NCBI GenBank assembly: GCA_016929115.1
Contig: JAFGJL010000020.1
Span: 1 to 47,993, forward strand
Length of the DNA stretch: 47,993 nucleotides
Source of the DNA: Candidatus Omnitrophota bacterium
Lineage (GTDB): Bacteria > Omnitrophota > Gorgyraeia > 2-01-FULL-45-10
Reading direction: 5' to 3'
The notes beneath the pieces were generated by a model. It was not told the origin of the DNA. It worked only from the letters and a program-made list of their open reading frames with translations, and made no database searches. Of the stretch, positions 11,528 to 19,130 are shown piece by piece. A program made the translations under genes and the position numbers. Positions within the stretch are counted from its first letter, which is position 1. The number at the start of each line of letters is the position of its first letter.

Positions 11528-12063
11528 TGGGGGATGCTTAGCTGGGAGTTGGGAAAATTAATTTCAACCGCCTTGTTTAATGAGCGCGCAATATTAGTAA
11601 GCGTAATCAAAGAGATATTCTCTCCGCCCTTTTCAATACGGGAGATCAATTGCTGGGAAACCCCTATTTTTTTGGCCAGTTTTTTTTGAGATAGCCCCTG
11701 CTCGCGCCTTATAGCAGCTATCTTCTTTCCTATAACTTCACAAAAAGGTTCCTTTGCAGGCGCCGCTTGCCTGAAAACCACCCCTTCTTTACGGTATCTA
11801 TCCGCCAGTTTTTCATAGATAGCCTGCCAGAAGATAATACGCGGCTCACTCCATTTGTCCTGGCGCATCTTTCTTTTGATCCCGGCCCAGTTCTTACAAA
11901 AGATAACGGGGTCGATATAGTTTTTAAATACTTCATTAGGTTCGTTTTTACGGGACAGGAGAAGGGCTGCCATAGTGAAAAAGGCTCCGGTGCCGGGCTT
12001 TTTCAAGGCCTTCTTCGCTTCGCTATCCGTTATCTTCCTGTCCCACAGCCAGTTGTCTTTCAT
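11524..12063 (-). CDS. XRE-family HTH protein, probable antitoxin of the AbiEii-type pair
   Basis: 179 residues. The C-terminal part (about 112-168) is a Cro/CI helix-turn-helix (IAAIRREQGLSQKKLAKKIG, then VSQQLISRIEKG). The N-terminal ~105 residues are a basic, aromatic-rich domain I do not recognise. The gene overlaps the nucleotidyltransferase gene by 4 nt (ATGA), the usual spacing of a toxin-antitoxin pair. It is the obvious candidate to bind the two 20-bp palindromes in front of the pair and repress it. In AbiE systems the antitoxin is a winged-helix AbiEi protein encoded first; here an XRE protein is encoded second, so this is a variant arrangement. Confidence 0.8.
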   Translation of the reverse strand: MKDNWLWDRKITDSEAKKALKKPGTGAFFTMAALLLSRKNEPNEVFKNYIDPVIFCKNWAGIKRKMRQDKWSEPRIIFWQAIYEKLADRYRKEGVVFRQAAPAKEPFCEVIGKKIAAIRREQGLSQKKLAKKIGVSQQLISRIEKGGENISLITLTNIARSLNKAVEINFPNSQLSIPH

Positions 12064-12773
12064 AATTCGCCTATCTCGTATTCAAGGATCTTATCGATCT
12101 CTTTCTTGAAATGCTTCTCCATCGCCTTGCAATCTATCGCCTTATCCGTATCAAGCATGAGGACGCCGTCCATCATCGCCATCCTGTTATATGTCCGGAA
12201 CCATTTGACAATGGCCTCCATTACCGTGCGGTTACAATGCTTGATGACGAATTTGGACAATGGTATGAACGTGTGCGACAAAAAATATACGTCATAGAAA
12301 TCTTTAGCGTCTGCCCTTCCTCCTATAAATTGATACCGTCCCGCTTCATCAAGGATCTTGATCATGCCGGCTAGCGCGTAAATCTTTCGCAGATATATAT
12401 CTTCAAGCGATAATATACGTACCCCGTCAACCATCTTCGTTTTCTTCAGAAGCTCTACGGTATCTTCCACAAAATCTATCTTCATGGCGTCGGACGGCGT
12501 AAAATGTATATTATACACCGCCATTTTCGCGGTCCTTTCTTCGAGAGCCTGGCCCTTAAGGCTGATCTTCTTTTTTAACGCGCTTTCAAGGTATTTCACT
12601 ATCCGCTCTATGTCTGAATAGACGAACTTGGATGTAAAAAAATCCAGGTCGACCGACAACCTGTGATGAAAATAGAACATGCTTAGCGCCGTCCCTCCGG
12701 CAAGGTAAAAAGAGCCTATCTTCCCCGAAAGGGCCGTCAATACTTCCTGTTGATACTTCTCTATCTTCTTCAT
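12060..12773 (-). CDS. AbiEii/DUF1814-type nucleotidyltransferase, probable toxin
   Basis: 237 residues. The nucleotidyltransferase signature is clear: FYLAGGTALSMFYFHHRLSV then DLDFFT, followed by KIDFVED as third acidic motif and the later LSLEDIYLRKIYALAG and ADAKDFYDVYFL segments typical of AbiEii/AbiGii toxins. Such toxins transfer nucleotides to tRNA or other targets and arrest growth. The ATG at 12773 is chosen; a longer frame to 12809 would lie inside the promoter. Only 7 nt separate the -10 box from the ATG, so the mRNA should be leaderless. The pair may serve phage defence or element maintenance. Confidence 0.87.
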   Translation of the reverse strand: MKKIEKYQQEVLTALSGKIGSFYLAGGTALSMFYFHHRLSVDLDFFTSKFVYSDIERIVKYLESALKKKISLKGQALEERTAKMAVYNIHFTPSDAMKIDFVEDTVELLKKTKMVDGVRILSLEDIYLRKIYALAGMIKILDEAGRYQFIGGRADAKDFYDVYFLSHTFIPLSKFVIKHCNRTVMEAIVKWFRTYNRMAMMDGVLMLDTDKAIDCKAMEKHFKKEIDKILEYEIGEL

Positions 12774-12780
12774 GCTATAA

Positions 12781-12809
12781 AGTATACAACATAAAAGTTG
12801 TATTGTCAA
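12781..12809 (-). promoter_or_regulatory. Sigma-70 promoter of the toxin-antitoxin pair
   Basis: TTGACA (12804-12809), 17-nt spacer, TATACT (12781-12786) on the minus strand, 7 nt before the toxin ATG. The whole spacer is filled by operator palindrome 1, so a bound regulator would block RNA polymerase. Confidence 0.85.
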
Positions 12810-12834
12810 ATTAAATACAACTTATAAGTTGTAT
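12784..12834. promoter_or_regulatory. Twin 20-bp palindromic operators of the toxin-antitoxin pair
   Basis: Two copies of ATACAAC-N6-GTTGTAT, at 12784-12803 and 12815-12834. The second is a perfect palindrome over all 20 bp. Centres are 31 bp apart, about three helical turns, so two dimers would sit on the same face. The first copy lies between the -35 and -10 boxes. The XRE protein at 11524-12063 is the expected ligand. Confidence 0.85.
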
Positions 12835-12895
12835 TATTTCGCCCTATCTGCGTTCGATCTGCGTATAATCGGGAACCGGGTCCTAACACAATATG

Positions 12896-13285
12896 TCAAT
12901 ATTGAATGCTATACCTGCTTCCGCCCATAATCCCGTCTATGATACCCAGCAGGGCATCCAACCTGAACGGCTTTGATATATACGATATGGCGCCCATTTC
13001 CATGCCTGCAGCTACATCTCCCATCCCTGAACGGGCGGTCAGCATTATGATAGGGATATTTCTGTACTCGTATTCATTCCTGAGCATGTTGCAGACCCTG
13101 TATCCATCTATCTTCGGCAGCATTATGTCGAGGATTATGAGGTCCGGTTTTTCCTTGCGGACCTTATCGATGGCCGCCTCGCCATCATACGCGGCATCCG
13201 CCTCATATCCGTGAGTTTCCAGATTGAGCTTCAGAAACTGCGCAAAGTCCTTCTCATCGTCAACCAGCAGTATCTTCTTAGACAT
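12896..13285 (-). CDS. Single-domain response regulator receiver
   Basis: 129 residues, receiver only: VDDEKDF acidic pair, Asp53 (LIILDIMLPKIDG), Thr in IMLTARSG, Lys in YISKPF. It lies 31 nt after the transglutaminase-like gene and so belongs to the operon controlled by the 11-bp repeat promoter at 13828-13881. It may close a feedback loop with the hybrid kinase and PhoB-type regulator encoded just upstream. The stop lies about 60 nt before the toxin-antitoxin operators. Confidence 0.92.
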   Translation of the reverse strand: MSKKILLVDDEKDFAQFLKLNLETHGYEADAAYDGEAAIDKVRKEKPDLIILDIMLPKIDGYRVCNMLRNEYEYRNIPIIMLTARSGMGDVAAGMEMGAISYISKPFRLDALLGIIDGIMGGSRYSIQY

Positions 13286-13316
13286 GTTCTTCTCGCCTCC
13301 TTCAGGCTATTTAAGC

Positions 13317-13799
13317 TTACCTCACGCCGGCTGTGTTTCCCGAATATTCCTTTCCCGCATCCAGAAAAGCTATCGATTCCATGTCCGGGTAGAACTTCCG
13401 GATAGCGCCCCTGATATCCCTCTGTCCTGTGCGCTGCAGCTCCTTATTGGAGAGGAAGCTGTAGGTCCCGTCTTTATCTTTCCATATGCATATCGCATGG
13501 CGGATGTTCAGGCCCTGGAACTTTATTATCACGACATTGCTATCTATGCCCAGATCCGACAGGACGAGGGAGGCGAGAGTGGCGAGATCGTCGCAATCCC
13601 CGCTTTTCAGCCGCAGGGTCTCGGAAGCCGATTGCGGCCTGTCGGGTATCTTTATCCTGTACTGGAATTCCGACGTAAACCATTCGGCTATCTGTTCGGG
13701 CGTCCTGACCGAGCTGGGAACCCCTCCCATGTCCTGGGCCAGGCAGGAACCCGCTAAAAACCACGCCGTCATTATGGTAACCAGCACTAACCTTTTCAT
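13317..13799 (-). CDS. Exported transglutaminase-like protein
   Basis: 160 residues. An N-terminal signal peptide (Lys-Arg, hydrophobic core to about residue 20, likely cleavage after SCLA) is followed by a transglutaminase/cysteine-peptidase core: catalytic Cys in LKSGDCDDLATLAS, His in IRHAICIWKD. Such domains act on peptides or peptidoglycan-linked proteins in the periplasm, but the substrate here is unknown. The ATG at 13799 has GAGGG about 8 nt upstream and is preceded by the PhoB-box-like promoter. The following gene is a receiver. Confidence 0.75.
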   Translation of the reverse strand: MKRLVLVTIMTAWFLAGSCLAQDMGGVPSSVRTPEQIAEWFTSEFQYRIKIPDRPQSASETLRLKSGDCDDLATLASLVLSDLGIDSNVVIIKFQGLNIRHAICIWKDKDGTYSFLSNKELQRTGQRDIRGAIRKFYPDMESIAFLDAGKEYSGNTAGVR

Positions 13800-13827
13800 C
13801 TCGCTCACCCTCTCTAATCCCACTACA

Positions 13828-13881
13828 AGCATACACTTCAGGCGTTAATTCGAGATTAGCTTCGGGTTAAGTTTCGGTTAA
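13828..13881 (-). promoter_or_regulatory. PhoB/OmpR-type promoter: four TTAAC-like repeats at 11-bp steps plus TATGCT
   Basis: Minus-strand order: TTAAC at 13877-13881, TTAAC at 13866-13870, CTAAT at 13855-13859 and TTAAC at 13844-13848, each exactly 11 bp apart. Ten nt later comes TATGCT (13828-13833) as -10; no -35 box is visible. This is the layout of a promoter activated by a PhoB/OmpR-family regulator bound where the -35 would be. An almost identical copy lies at 22662-22715. Confidence 0.8.
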
Positions 13882-13899
13882 TTCTTGGGGGCCTTTAAT

Positions 13900-13957
13900 A
13901 AAATAGGGACTGTCCCCAGCGTACCTATAGCGCATAGGCAGGGACTGTCCCTATTTT
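13900..13957. repeat. REPIN-like inverted pair of GGGAC-GTCCC palindromes
   Basis: Arms AAAATAGGGACTGTCCC (13900-13916) and GGGACTGTCCCTATTTT (13941-13957) form a 17-bp stem with one central mismatch and a 24-nt loop. Each arm contains its own near-palindrome. It lies 38 nt after the PhoB-type regulator gene and could also end that transcript, since the minus-strand arm ends in a U-rich stretch. A half copy occurs at 26391-26403, and a RAYT-type transposase is encoded at 22859. Confidence 0.75.
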
Positions 13958-13994
13958 TGGGATAAAAAGAATGTGCGGGAAAGTGCGTTGGAAT

Positions 13995-14690
13995 CTATTC
14001 TTCCGTCTCTTCTACCTTATATCCGGCTCCTGTCACGTTCTTGATGAACTTCTTCGCCTTTCCGAGCTTTTCCCTGAGGTGCCGGATATGGACATCGACG
14101 GTCCTGTCCGTCACGACCTTATCCTCCCCCCACAGGTAGTCGAGTATCTCGGTCCGCGAGAATACGCGCGTCTTCCTTGAGGCGAGCAGCTGCAATATGA
14201 GGAATTCGGCGTTCGTCAATTCCACCTTCTTGCCGTCTGCGAGGACCTCGCGGCTCTTCGGGTCTATCGTGACCTTGCCGCCTATGGTTATCCTGTCCTC
14301 TCCGCCTGCCGGCCCCAGCCTCCTCAGGACCGCCCGTATCCTGGCATCCAGCTCGTTCGCGGAAAAAGGCTTAACGATGTAATCGTCGGCCCCCATGTCC
14401 AGGCAGGATACCTTATCGGTATCGTCATGTTTCGCGGAGACTATTATTATAGGTATGGCGGAGAACCTCTCTTTTTCCTTCAGGGCCTTGCATATCTTGA
14501 ACCCGCTTGCGCCGGGCATCATGAGGTCCAGTAAAATAAGGTCGGGCTTCACCTTTCCGACCTTCTCGATGGCCTTCTCCCCGTCACCCTCGGTGTAGAC
14601 CTCATACTTACCGGTCTCCTCAAGGTTGGATTTAAGCAGCTTCGAGAAATCTCTTTCGTCATCGACGATCAGTATCTTCTTCTTGACCAT
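13995..14690 (-). CDS. OmpR/PhoB-family response regulator
   Basis: 231 residues: receiver (1-120, VDDERDF, Asp55 in LILLDLMMPG, Lys in YIVKPF) and a Trans_reg_C winged helix (about 135-228), visible as ELTNAEFLILQLLAS, the recognition-helix part DRTVDVHIRHLREKLG, and GAGYKV. It is the last gene of the pilin/PilB-REC/hybrid-kinase operon and the only DNA-binding regulator there. The 11-bp-step repeats at 13844-13881 and 22678-22715 are the natural target for this type of protein, which would activate the operons on either side of its own. Confidence 0.95.
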   Translation of the reverse strand: MVKKKILIVDDERDFSKLLKSNLEETGKYEVYTEGDGEKAIEKVGKVKPDLILLDLMMPGASGFKICKALKEKERFSAIPIIIVSAKHDDTDKVSCLDMGADDYIVKPFSANELDARIRAVLRRLGPAGGEDRITIGGKVTIDPKSREVLADGKKVELTNAEFLILQLLASRKTRVFSRTEILDYLWGEDKVVTDRTVDVHIRHLREKLGKAKKFIKNVTGAGYKVEETEE

Positions 14691-14704
14691 GACGCTCCCT
14701 TCGC

Positions 14705-15415
14705 TTAAAACCGCACGTTCAGACTCCGGGCCAGCACTTCGTTTATCTTGGACTTAAGGTCCGCGGCGTTGACCGGCTTGACGATATAATCCTCGTTGTA
14801 GAGGCCGAGCGCCCTCGCCTTGGCCTCGTCGGTCCCGACGGCGGTGAGCATGACGACCGGTACGGAAGCGGTCTCTGTGCGTTTTTTCAGGTCCTTCAGG
14901 ACCTCGAACCCGCTCATATCCGGCATCAGGATATCCAGAAGGATGAGGTGGGGCCTGGCGCGTATCGCGGCCGATAGGCCATCGGGGCCATTTGCCGCTA
15001 CGATGACCTTAAAATGGCCGCCGACCTCCAGGTTCTCCTTTACGAAGAAGCAGAAGTCCTTCTCGTCGTCGATTATCAATATCTTCTTTGCCGGCCCTTT
15101 CCCGCTGATACCCGTGATAGCGTTCAGCCATTCCGGTTTCGAATAGATAAGGAAGGCCGAGGCAGCGATCCCCAGGAATATGCCCGTAATATAGGTGAAG
15201 GCCTCGTCGGTAGTGGCGATGACGCCGGTGACCTTTTCCCTGATGATGAAAAGGCCCAGCACAATAACGGAGAGCGCGATGGTGAGCGCGAAGAGCCCAT
15301 GGCGGGAAGAGCCGAACTTTTTCATCAGCGGGTAGGCAATGGCCGTCCAGCCCACCGGCACAAGGAACGCTATAACCAGCTTCACGAATAAGCTTACATA
15401 TTCTTCTATCGGCAT
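14705..15415 (-). CDS. Membrane-anchored receiver protein (3 TM + REC)
   Basis: 236 residues. Three hydrophobic segments (about 7-30, 40-59, 75-92) precede a complete CheY-like receiver (about 110-232) with Asp161 (LILLDILMPDMSG) and Lys in YIVKPV. No kinase or output domain is present. A receiver bolted to the inner membrane is uncommon; it could sequester phosphate from the hybrid kinase at the membrane, or report phosphorylation to a membrane machine such as the pilus base. It lies 11 nt after the single receiver and 14 nt before the PhoB-type regulator. Confidence 0.85.
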   Translation of the reverse strand: MPIEEYVSLFVKLVIAFLVPVGWTAIAYPLMKKFGSSRHGLFALTIALSVIVLGLFIIREKVTGVIATTDEAFTYITGIFLGIAASAFLIYSKPEWLNAITGISGKGPAKKILIIDDEKDFCFFVKENLEVGGHFKVIVAANGPDGLSAAIRARPHLILLDILMPDMSGFEVLKDLKKRTETASVPVVMLTAVGTDEAKARALGLYNEDYIVKPVNAADLKSKINEVLARSLNVRF

Positions 15416-15426
15416 ATGCGCCCCCT

Positions 15427-15792
15427 TTATAAAAGATGCCTCTTTACCTTATCCAATAACTCTTCAAGGTCGAACGGCTTTTTAACATAATCGTTCACGT
15501 TGGCGGCCTTGATCGCTAAGCTGATATCCTCGCCGCTACTGGCGGAGAGCAAGATGATAGGCGTATCTTTCAACTCTTTGTCGGCCCTTATCTTCTTGCT
15601 TATCTCCAGCCCGTCCATGTCAGGCAGGCGGTAATCGAGCAATATGAGATCCGGCTTTCCGGCCTTTACGAGTTCGAGCGCTTCCCTGCCGGTAGCTGCA
15701 GATATGATCTCGTATCCCAGCTTCTTTAACCTGAAGACGACGACTTTAAGTATGTCCGGCTCGTCGTCGACGACTAATATGCGTTTCGCCAT
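15427..15792 (-). CDS. Single-domain response regulator receiver
   Basis: 121 residues: VVDDEPDI, Asp53 (LILLDYRLPDMDG), Ser-Ala-Ser in place of the usual Thr-Ala, Lys in YVKKPF. It begins 1 nt after the stop of the hybrid kinase and is clearly co-translated with it, so the kinase is its likely phosphate source. Confidence 0.92.
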   Translation of the reverse strand: MAKRILVVDDEPDILKVVVFRLKKLGYEIISAATGREALELVKAGKPDLILLDYRLPDMDGLEISKKIRADKELKDTPIILLSASSGEDISLAIKAANVNDYVKKPFDLEELLDKVKRHLL

Positions 15793-15793
15793 G

Positions 15794-18553
15794 TCACGCT
15801 CCTTGCACTTCCTGCTTCAACAACAAGCGCATCTTAGACAACAGGTCCTTCAGCTGGAACGGCTTTGAGATGGACGAAAGGGCTGAATCCTCCCGCTTGT
15901 CCTCCAGCTTGCCCAGCTCTTCGGCGTAGCCCGACATCGCCAGGATAGGTATCGTCGCAGTCTCTTTATTAGTCCTGAGCCGTCCTATTATCTCGTAGCC
16001 GTTTATGTCTTTCAGCCGCATATCCAATACCAATATATCCGGCTTATCCTTCCGGATCATGTCCATCGCGTTCAAGCCGCTTTCCGAACACGCCACTTCG
16101 TACCCCTCGCCTTCAAGTGATCCTTTATAGATATCGAGGATGTCCCTCTCATCATCCACCAAAAGGACCTTATATCTCGTCCTTACCGGTAATCTAAATT
16201 TAAAATCTGAGCCCTTACCGTATTCGGACTCGACCCATATCTCGCCCCCGTGCTCTTGGATGATCTTTTTGGATATCGCGAGCCCGAGGCCCGAGCTGCC
16301 TTTCCTTTCTACGTGAGCCGTCTCCAGCTGAGAGAAGCCCTGGAAAAGCTTCGGTATATCTTCCTTCTTTATGCCCATTCCCGTATCCCTGACCGAGACC
16401 TGTATGGAGTCACCGTCCCTGGCTGTTGTTACCACAACTCCGCCCTTATCGGTGAATTTAACGGCATTATTGATCATGTTTATGAGGACCTGCGTGATCT
16501 TGTCCTTATCGCAGATCATCTTTGGCAGGCCGGGCGCCAGGCGCGCCTCAAGCGATAAGTTTTTGTTTTTGGCGATAGGCAGCATGATCTTCACGACCTC
16601 GTCTATCAATGCGTTTACATCCGTCTCCTGCATACGGAAGGTCGTCCTGCCGGCCTCCAATCTCTGATAATCCAGGACATCGTTTATGAGACGGGACAAG
16701 CGGTCGACATTCCTCTTCGCCAGGTCCAGGAAGTCCCTCTGGTCGTCATTTATCCCGCCCGCCGAACCGTCCAGGACTATGCCGATGCCCTCCTTTATGG
16801 CCGTCATAGGGGTCCTTAGCTCATGAGAGACCATAGAGACGAAATGGCCCTTAACCTCCATCGCCTCCTTAAGCTTTGCTTCCATCCTTTTATGCTCGGT
16901 TATATCCCGGACCGTCGCCTGTAAGATCTGCTTACCCTCGAGTTCCATGCGGGTCAACAGGACGGTAGCAAAGAAATCCTCTCCGTTCAGGCGCTTATGC
17001 GTCCACTCAAAGAAGTTGAACCCTTTCTCCATCGCCGTCTCGATCATCCTCTTGGCCTTGGCGGAAGAAAGCATTCCGTCTGGCTGGTGTTCGGGGGACA
17101 GCTGCCAGGGCCCCATGGAGGTGAACTCTTTTTCGTCTTTCGCGCCAAATAGCTCGATCGTAGCGGGGTTGCCGGCTGTGAAACGCCAGTCCGGGGGCTC
17201 AAGGGTCATGATAGCGTCACGCGAGGATGTGTAGAGGGTTTTATATTTTTCCTCGCTCTGAATAAGGGCCTGTTCCAGGCCCTTGCGCTGCGCGATCTCT
17301 TCGTTAAGTCTATCGATCGATGTCGTGCTGCTCCTGAGGTTTTCCGTCATCTTGTTAAACGCGTCGGCCAGGCCCTCAAGCTCATCGCCAGTCTTTATCT
17401 CTGCCGAGTAATCCAGCTCCCCCTTGCCGATATGTTCTGTGGCTTCATGAAGTTTCTTTATAGGTTTTACGAATATGCCGCCAAAAATAAACGCTACGGG
17501 GAATAATATCGCGATAGCGATGCCTGAGCTCAGGAGCAGCTTGCTAAATAGCTTATTTAGCGGCAGAAAGACATCATCGACATCTTCATCTATAAATACC
17601 CTCCAGACGATCCCCTCGTTCAACAGAAAGGAATTATTAACGACAGCAAACGATACGAACATATTTTTTTTGTGGCCATGAGGTTTTTTTAATATTCCCC
17701 ACTTTTTTGGATCGGCCACCAGCCGCTCATATTCCTTCTCGCCGCATAATCTCTCGCTCAAAGGTTTTATTCCGGCATGGAAGACGATAAGACCCTTATT
17801 ATCAACCAAAACAGCATGGCCTGTCCTGCCCAGATCAAAATCCATCATAGGCGCGAACAAAACCTCAACCCTCAGGACCGCCTTACACACGCCTATCACT
17901 TCCCCCTTTTTATCCCTTATGGGGACCGCTACCGGCAACGACATTATGCCGGATGATTCATCGTATTCGACATTATCGATATAAACGGCTCCCTTGCCGC
18001 AGTTATAAGCCTCCTGCCACCACCCTTCGTCCGCCTGATAAAAGTCGCTGGTTTTGCCTGACGCCGCTACCAGCCCACCCCACTTATCGGTCGTGAATAT
18101 CTCGGCTATGCTCTTATCGTTTGATGTGTATTGCCTCAGCCTTTGCGCGCTCCTGTTCTGCAGGCACTGAGCAATTAAATCGCTGTCCGGCTTGGCCTCA
18201 GCCCAATTTTTGTCCATCTCTGAAAAATACTCTTTTATGTAGTCCCCATCTTTGTCTTTATACCTTGTTTCGCCTTCCAATACGGCTTCGGCATATATTG
18301 GATTCGCTGCGTGTGTGGTTACATTTTCTATAGCCTTTTCCAATAATCCCGAGACGTTGAACGCCAGATTTTCCGCCATCTTTGAATAATCATTCCCTAT
18401 GGTGTTGAGGAAAAGCCTGTAATTAAAGAAATACCCGGCACCAACGCCGATAAACATGATTATAAACGTCGTGAAACAGATGAAAAGCGTGATCTTACGC
18501 CTTATCCCTGTTTTGCGACTTGTTGGCCGAGGTTTTCTTGGAGTAATTTTCAT
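15794..18553 (-). CDS. Hybrid histidine kinase: Cache-HAMP-PAS-HisKA-HATPase-REC
   Basis: 919 residues. TM1 (about 21-43), a large extracytoplasmic dCache-like sensor (about 45-335, including WWQEAY and PVAVPIRDKKGEVIGV), TM2 (about 338-362), HAMP (about 363-415), PAS (about 435-553), HisKA with His577 in SHELRTP, HATPase_c with DTGMGI and GLGLAISKK, and a C-terminal receiver with Asp844 (ILVLDMRLKDINGY). Cache domains usually bind small molecules such as amino acids or organic acids. The kinase would feed the receiver, membrane receiver and PhoB-type regulator that follow, and perhaps the receiver on the PilB ATPase, which is in the same operon. Confidence 0.95.
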   Translation of the reverse strand: MKITPRKPRPTSRKTGIRRKITLFICFTTFIIMFIGVGAGYFFNYRLFLNTIGNDYSKMAENLAFNVSGLLEKAIENVTTHAANPIYAEAVLEGETRYKDKDGDYIKEYFSEMDKNWAEAKPDSDLIAQCLQNRSAQRLRQYTSNDKSIAEIFTTDKWGGLVAASGKTSDFYQADEGWWQEAYNCGKGAVYIDNVEYDESSGIMSLPVAVPIRDKKGEVIGVCKAVLRVEVLFAPMMDFDLGRTGHAVLVDNKGLIVFHAGIKPLSERLCGEKEYERLVADPKKWGILKKPHGHKKNMFVSFAVVNNSFLLNEGIVWRVFIDEDVDDVFLPLNKLFSKLLLSSGIAIAILFPVAFIFGGIFVKPIKKLHEATEHIGKGELDYSAEIKTGDELEGLADAFNKMTENLRSSTTSIDRLNEEIAQRKGLEQALIQSEEKYKTLYTSSRDAIMTLEPPDWRFTAGNPATIELFGAKDEKEFTSMGPWQLSPEHQPDGMLSSAKAKRMIETAMEKGFNFFEWTHKRLNGEDFFATVLLTRMELEGKQILQATVRDITEHKRMEAKLKEAMEVKGHFVSMVSHELRTPMTAIKEGIGIVLDGSAGGINDDQRDFLDLAKRNVDRLSRLINDVLDYQRLEAGRTTFRMQETDVNALIDEVVKIMLPIAKNKNLSLEARLAPGLPKMICDKDKITQVLINMINNAVKFTDKGGVVVTTARDGDSIQVSVRDTGMGIKKEDIPKLFQGFSQLETAHVERKGSSGLGLAISKKIIQEHGGEIWVESEYGKGSDFKFRLPVRTRYKVLLVDDERDILDIYKGSLEGEGYEVACSESGLNAMDMIRKDKPDILVLDMRLKDINGYEIIGRLRTNKETATIPILAMSGYAEELGKLEDKREDSALSSISKPFQLKDLLSKMRLLLKQEVQGA

Positions 18554-18572
18554 TTTGTGCCCTTTGCCCTGC

Positions 18573-19130
18573 TTAATAGGACTGATACCTTTCTATGGCA
18601 GGGGGCCCGCCCCTGACGTCGCACCATATCTCAGATACATCTCCGGCATGCTTTTTCGGGTCAGGGCAGCAGAATATCTTCCTGCCGCCTGCTTCTTTCA
18701 TGATATATGCCTCGCCAGTCGCCGGGCATGTATACGGCTTTGCGTCTTTCCTGTCCCGGTAGAGCTCTTCCATGGACACGGGAAAGGTCTTGTACTTCGC
18801 GTAATAGTTATCCATGGCCTTCCGTATATCCCAGAGGCGGCCTATGCACTCTTCTATCTTATTATCGGTAACAAACCTGCGGCCGATAGCCCAGTACACC
18901 TTCTTTTCGAATACGCCGGACCCTTGCATAAACCTGACTGAAAAAAATATGACCGCTCCGACGCCGGCTGCGAATAACAGCGCCCTTAAGGCAAAAGACG
19001 CGCCTCCGGCCAGCGCCTCTGAGCGGCGCGCCTTCTCTTTTTGCCGCGCTTTCGATTCCTCGCGGGCCTCATAGTCCGAAAGTATCTTCTTGAGCGACTC
19101 TTCCCTGTCGATATTATTTTCCGGTCCCAC
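18573..19130 (-). CDS. Single-TM protein with pseudopilin-like C-terminal domain
   Basis: 185 residues. A charged coiled-coil-like N-terminus (about 8-40) leads to one membrane segment (about 46-66) and a periplasmic part that resembles the globular end of minor pilins: IRKAMDNYYAKYKTFPVSM, then a YTCPATGEAY / IFCCPDPKKHAGD motif with paired cysteines. It lacks a type III prepilin signal (no G-F-T-L-x-E), so it is not processed like a pilin. It overlaps the PilB-REC gene by 17 nt and precedes the hybrid kinase by 19 nt, suggesting a membrane adaptor between pilus and signalling. Confidence 0.65.
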   Translation of the reverse strand: MGPENNIDREESLKKILSDYEAREESKARQKEKARRSEALAGGASFALRALLFAAGVGAVIFFSVRFMQGSGVFEKKVYWAIGRRFVTDNKIEECIGRLWDIRKAMDNYYAKYKTFPVSMEELYRDRKDAKPYTCPATGEAYIMKEAGGRKIFCCPDPKKHAGDVSEIWCDVRGGPPAIERYQSY

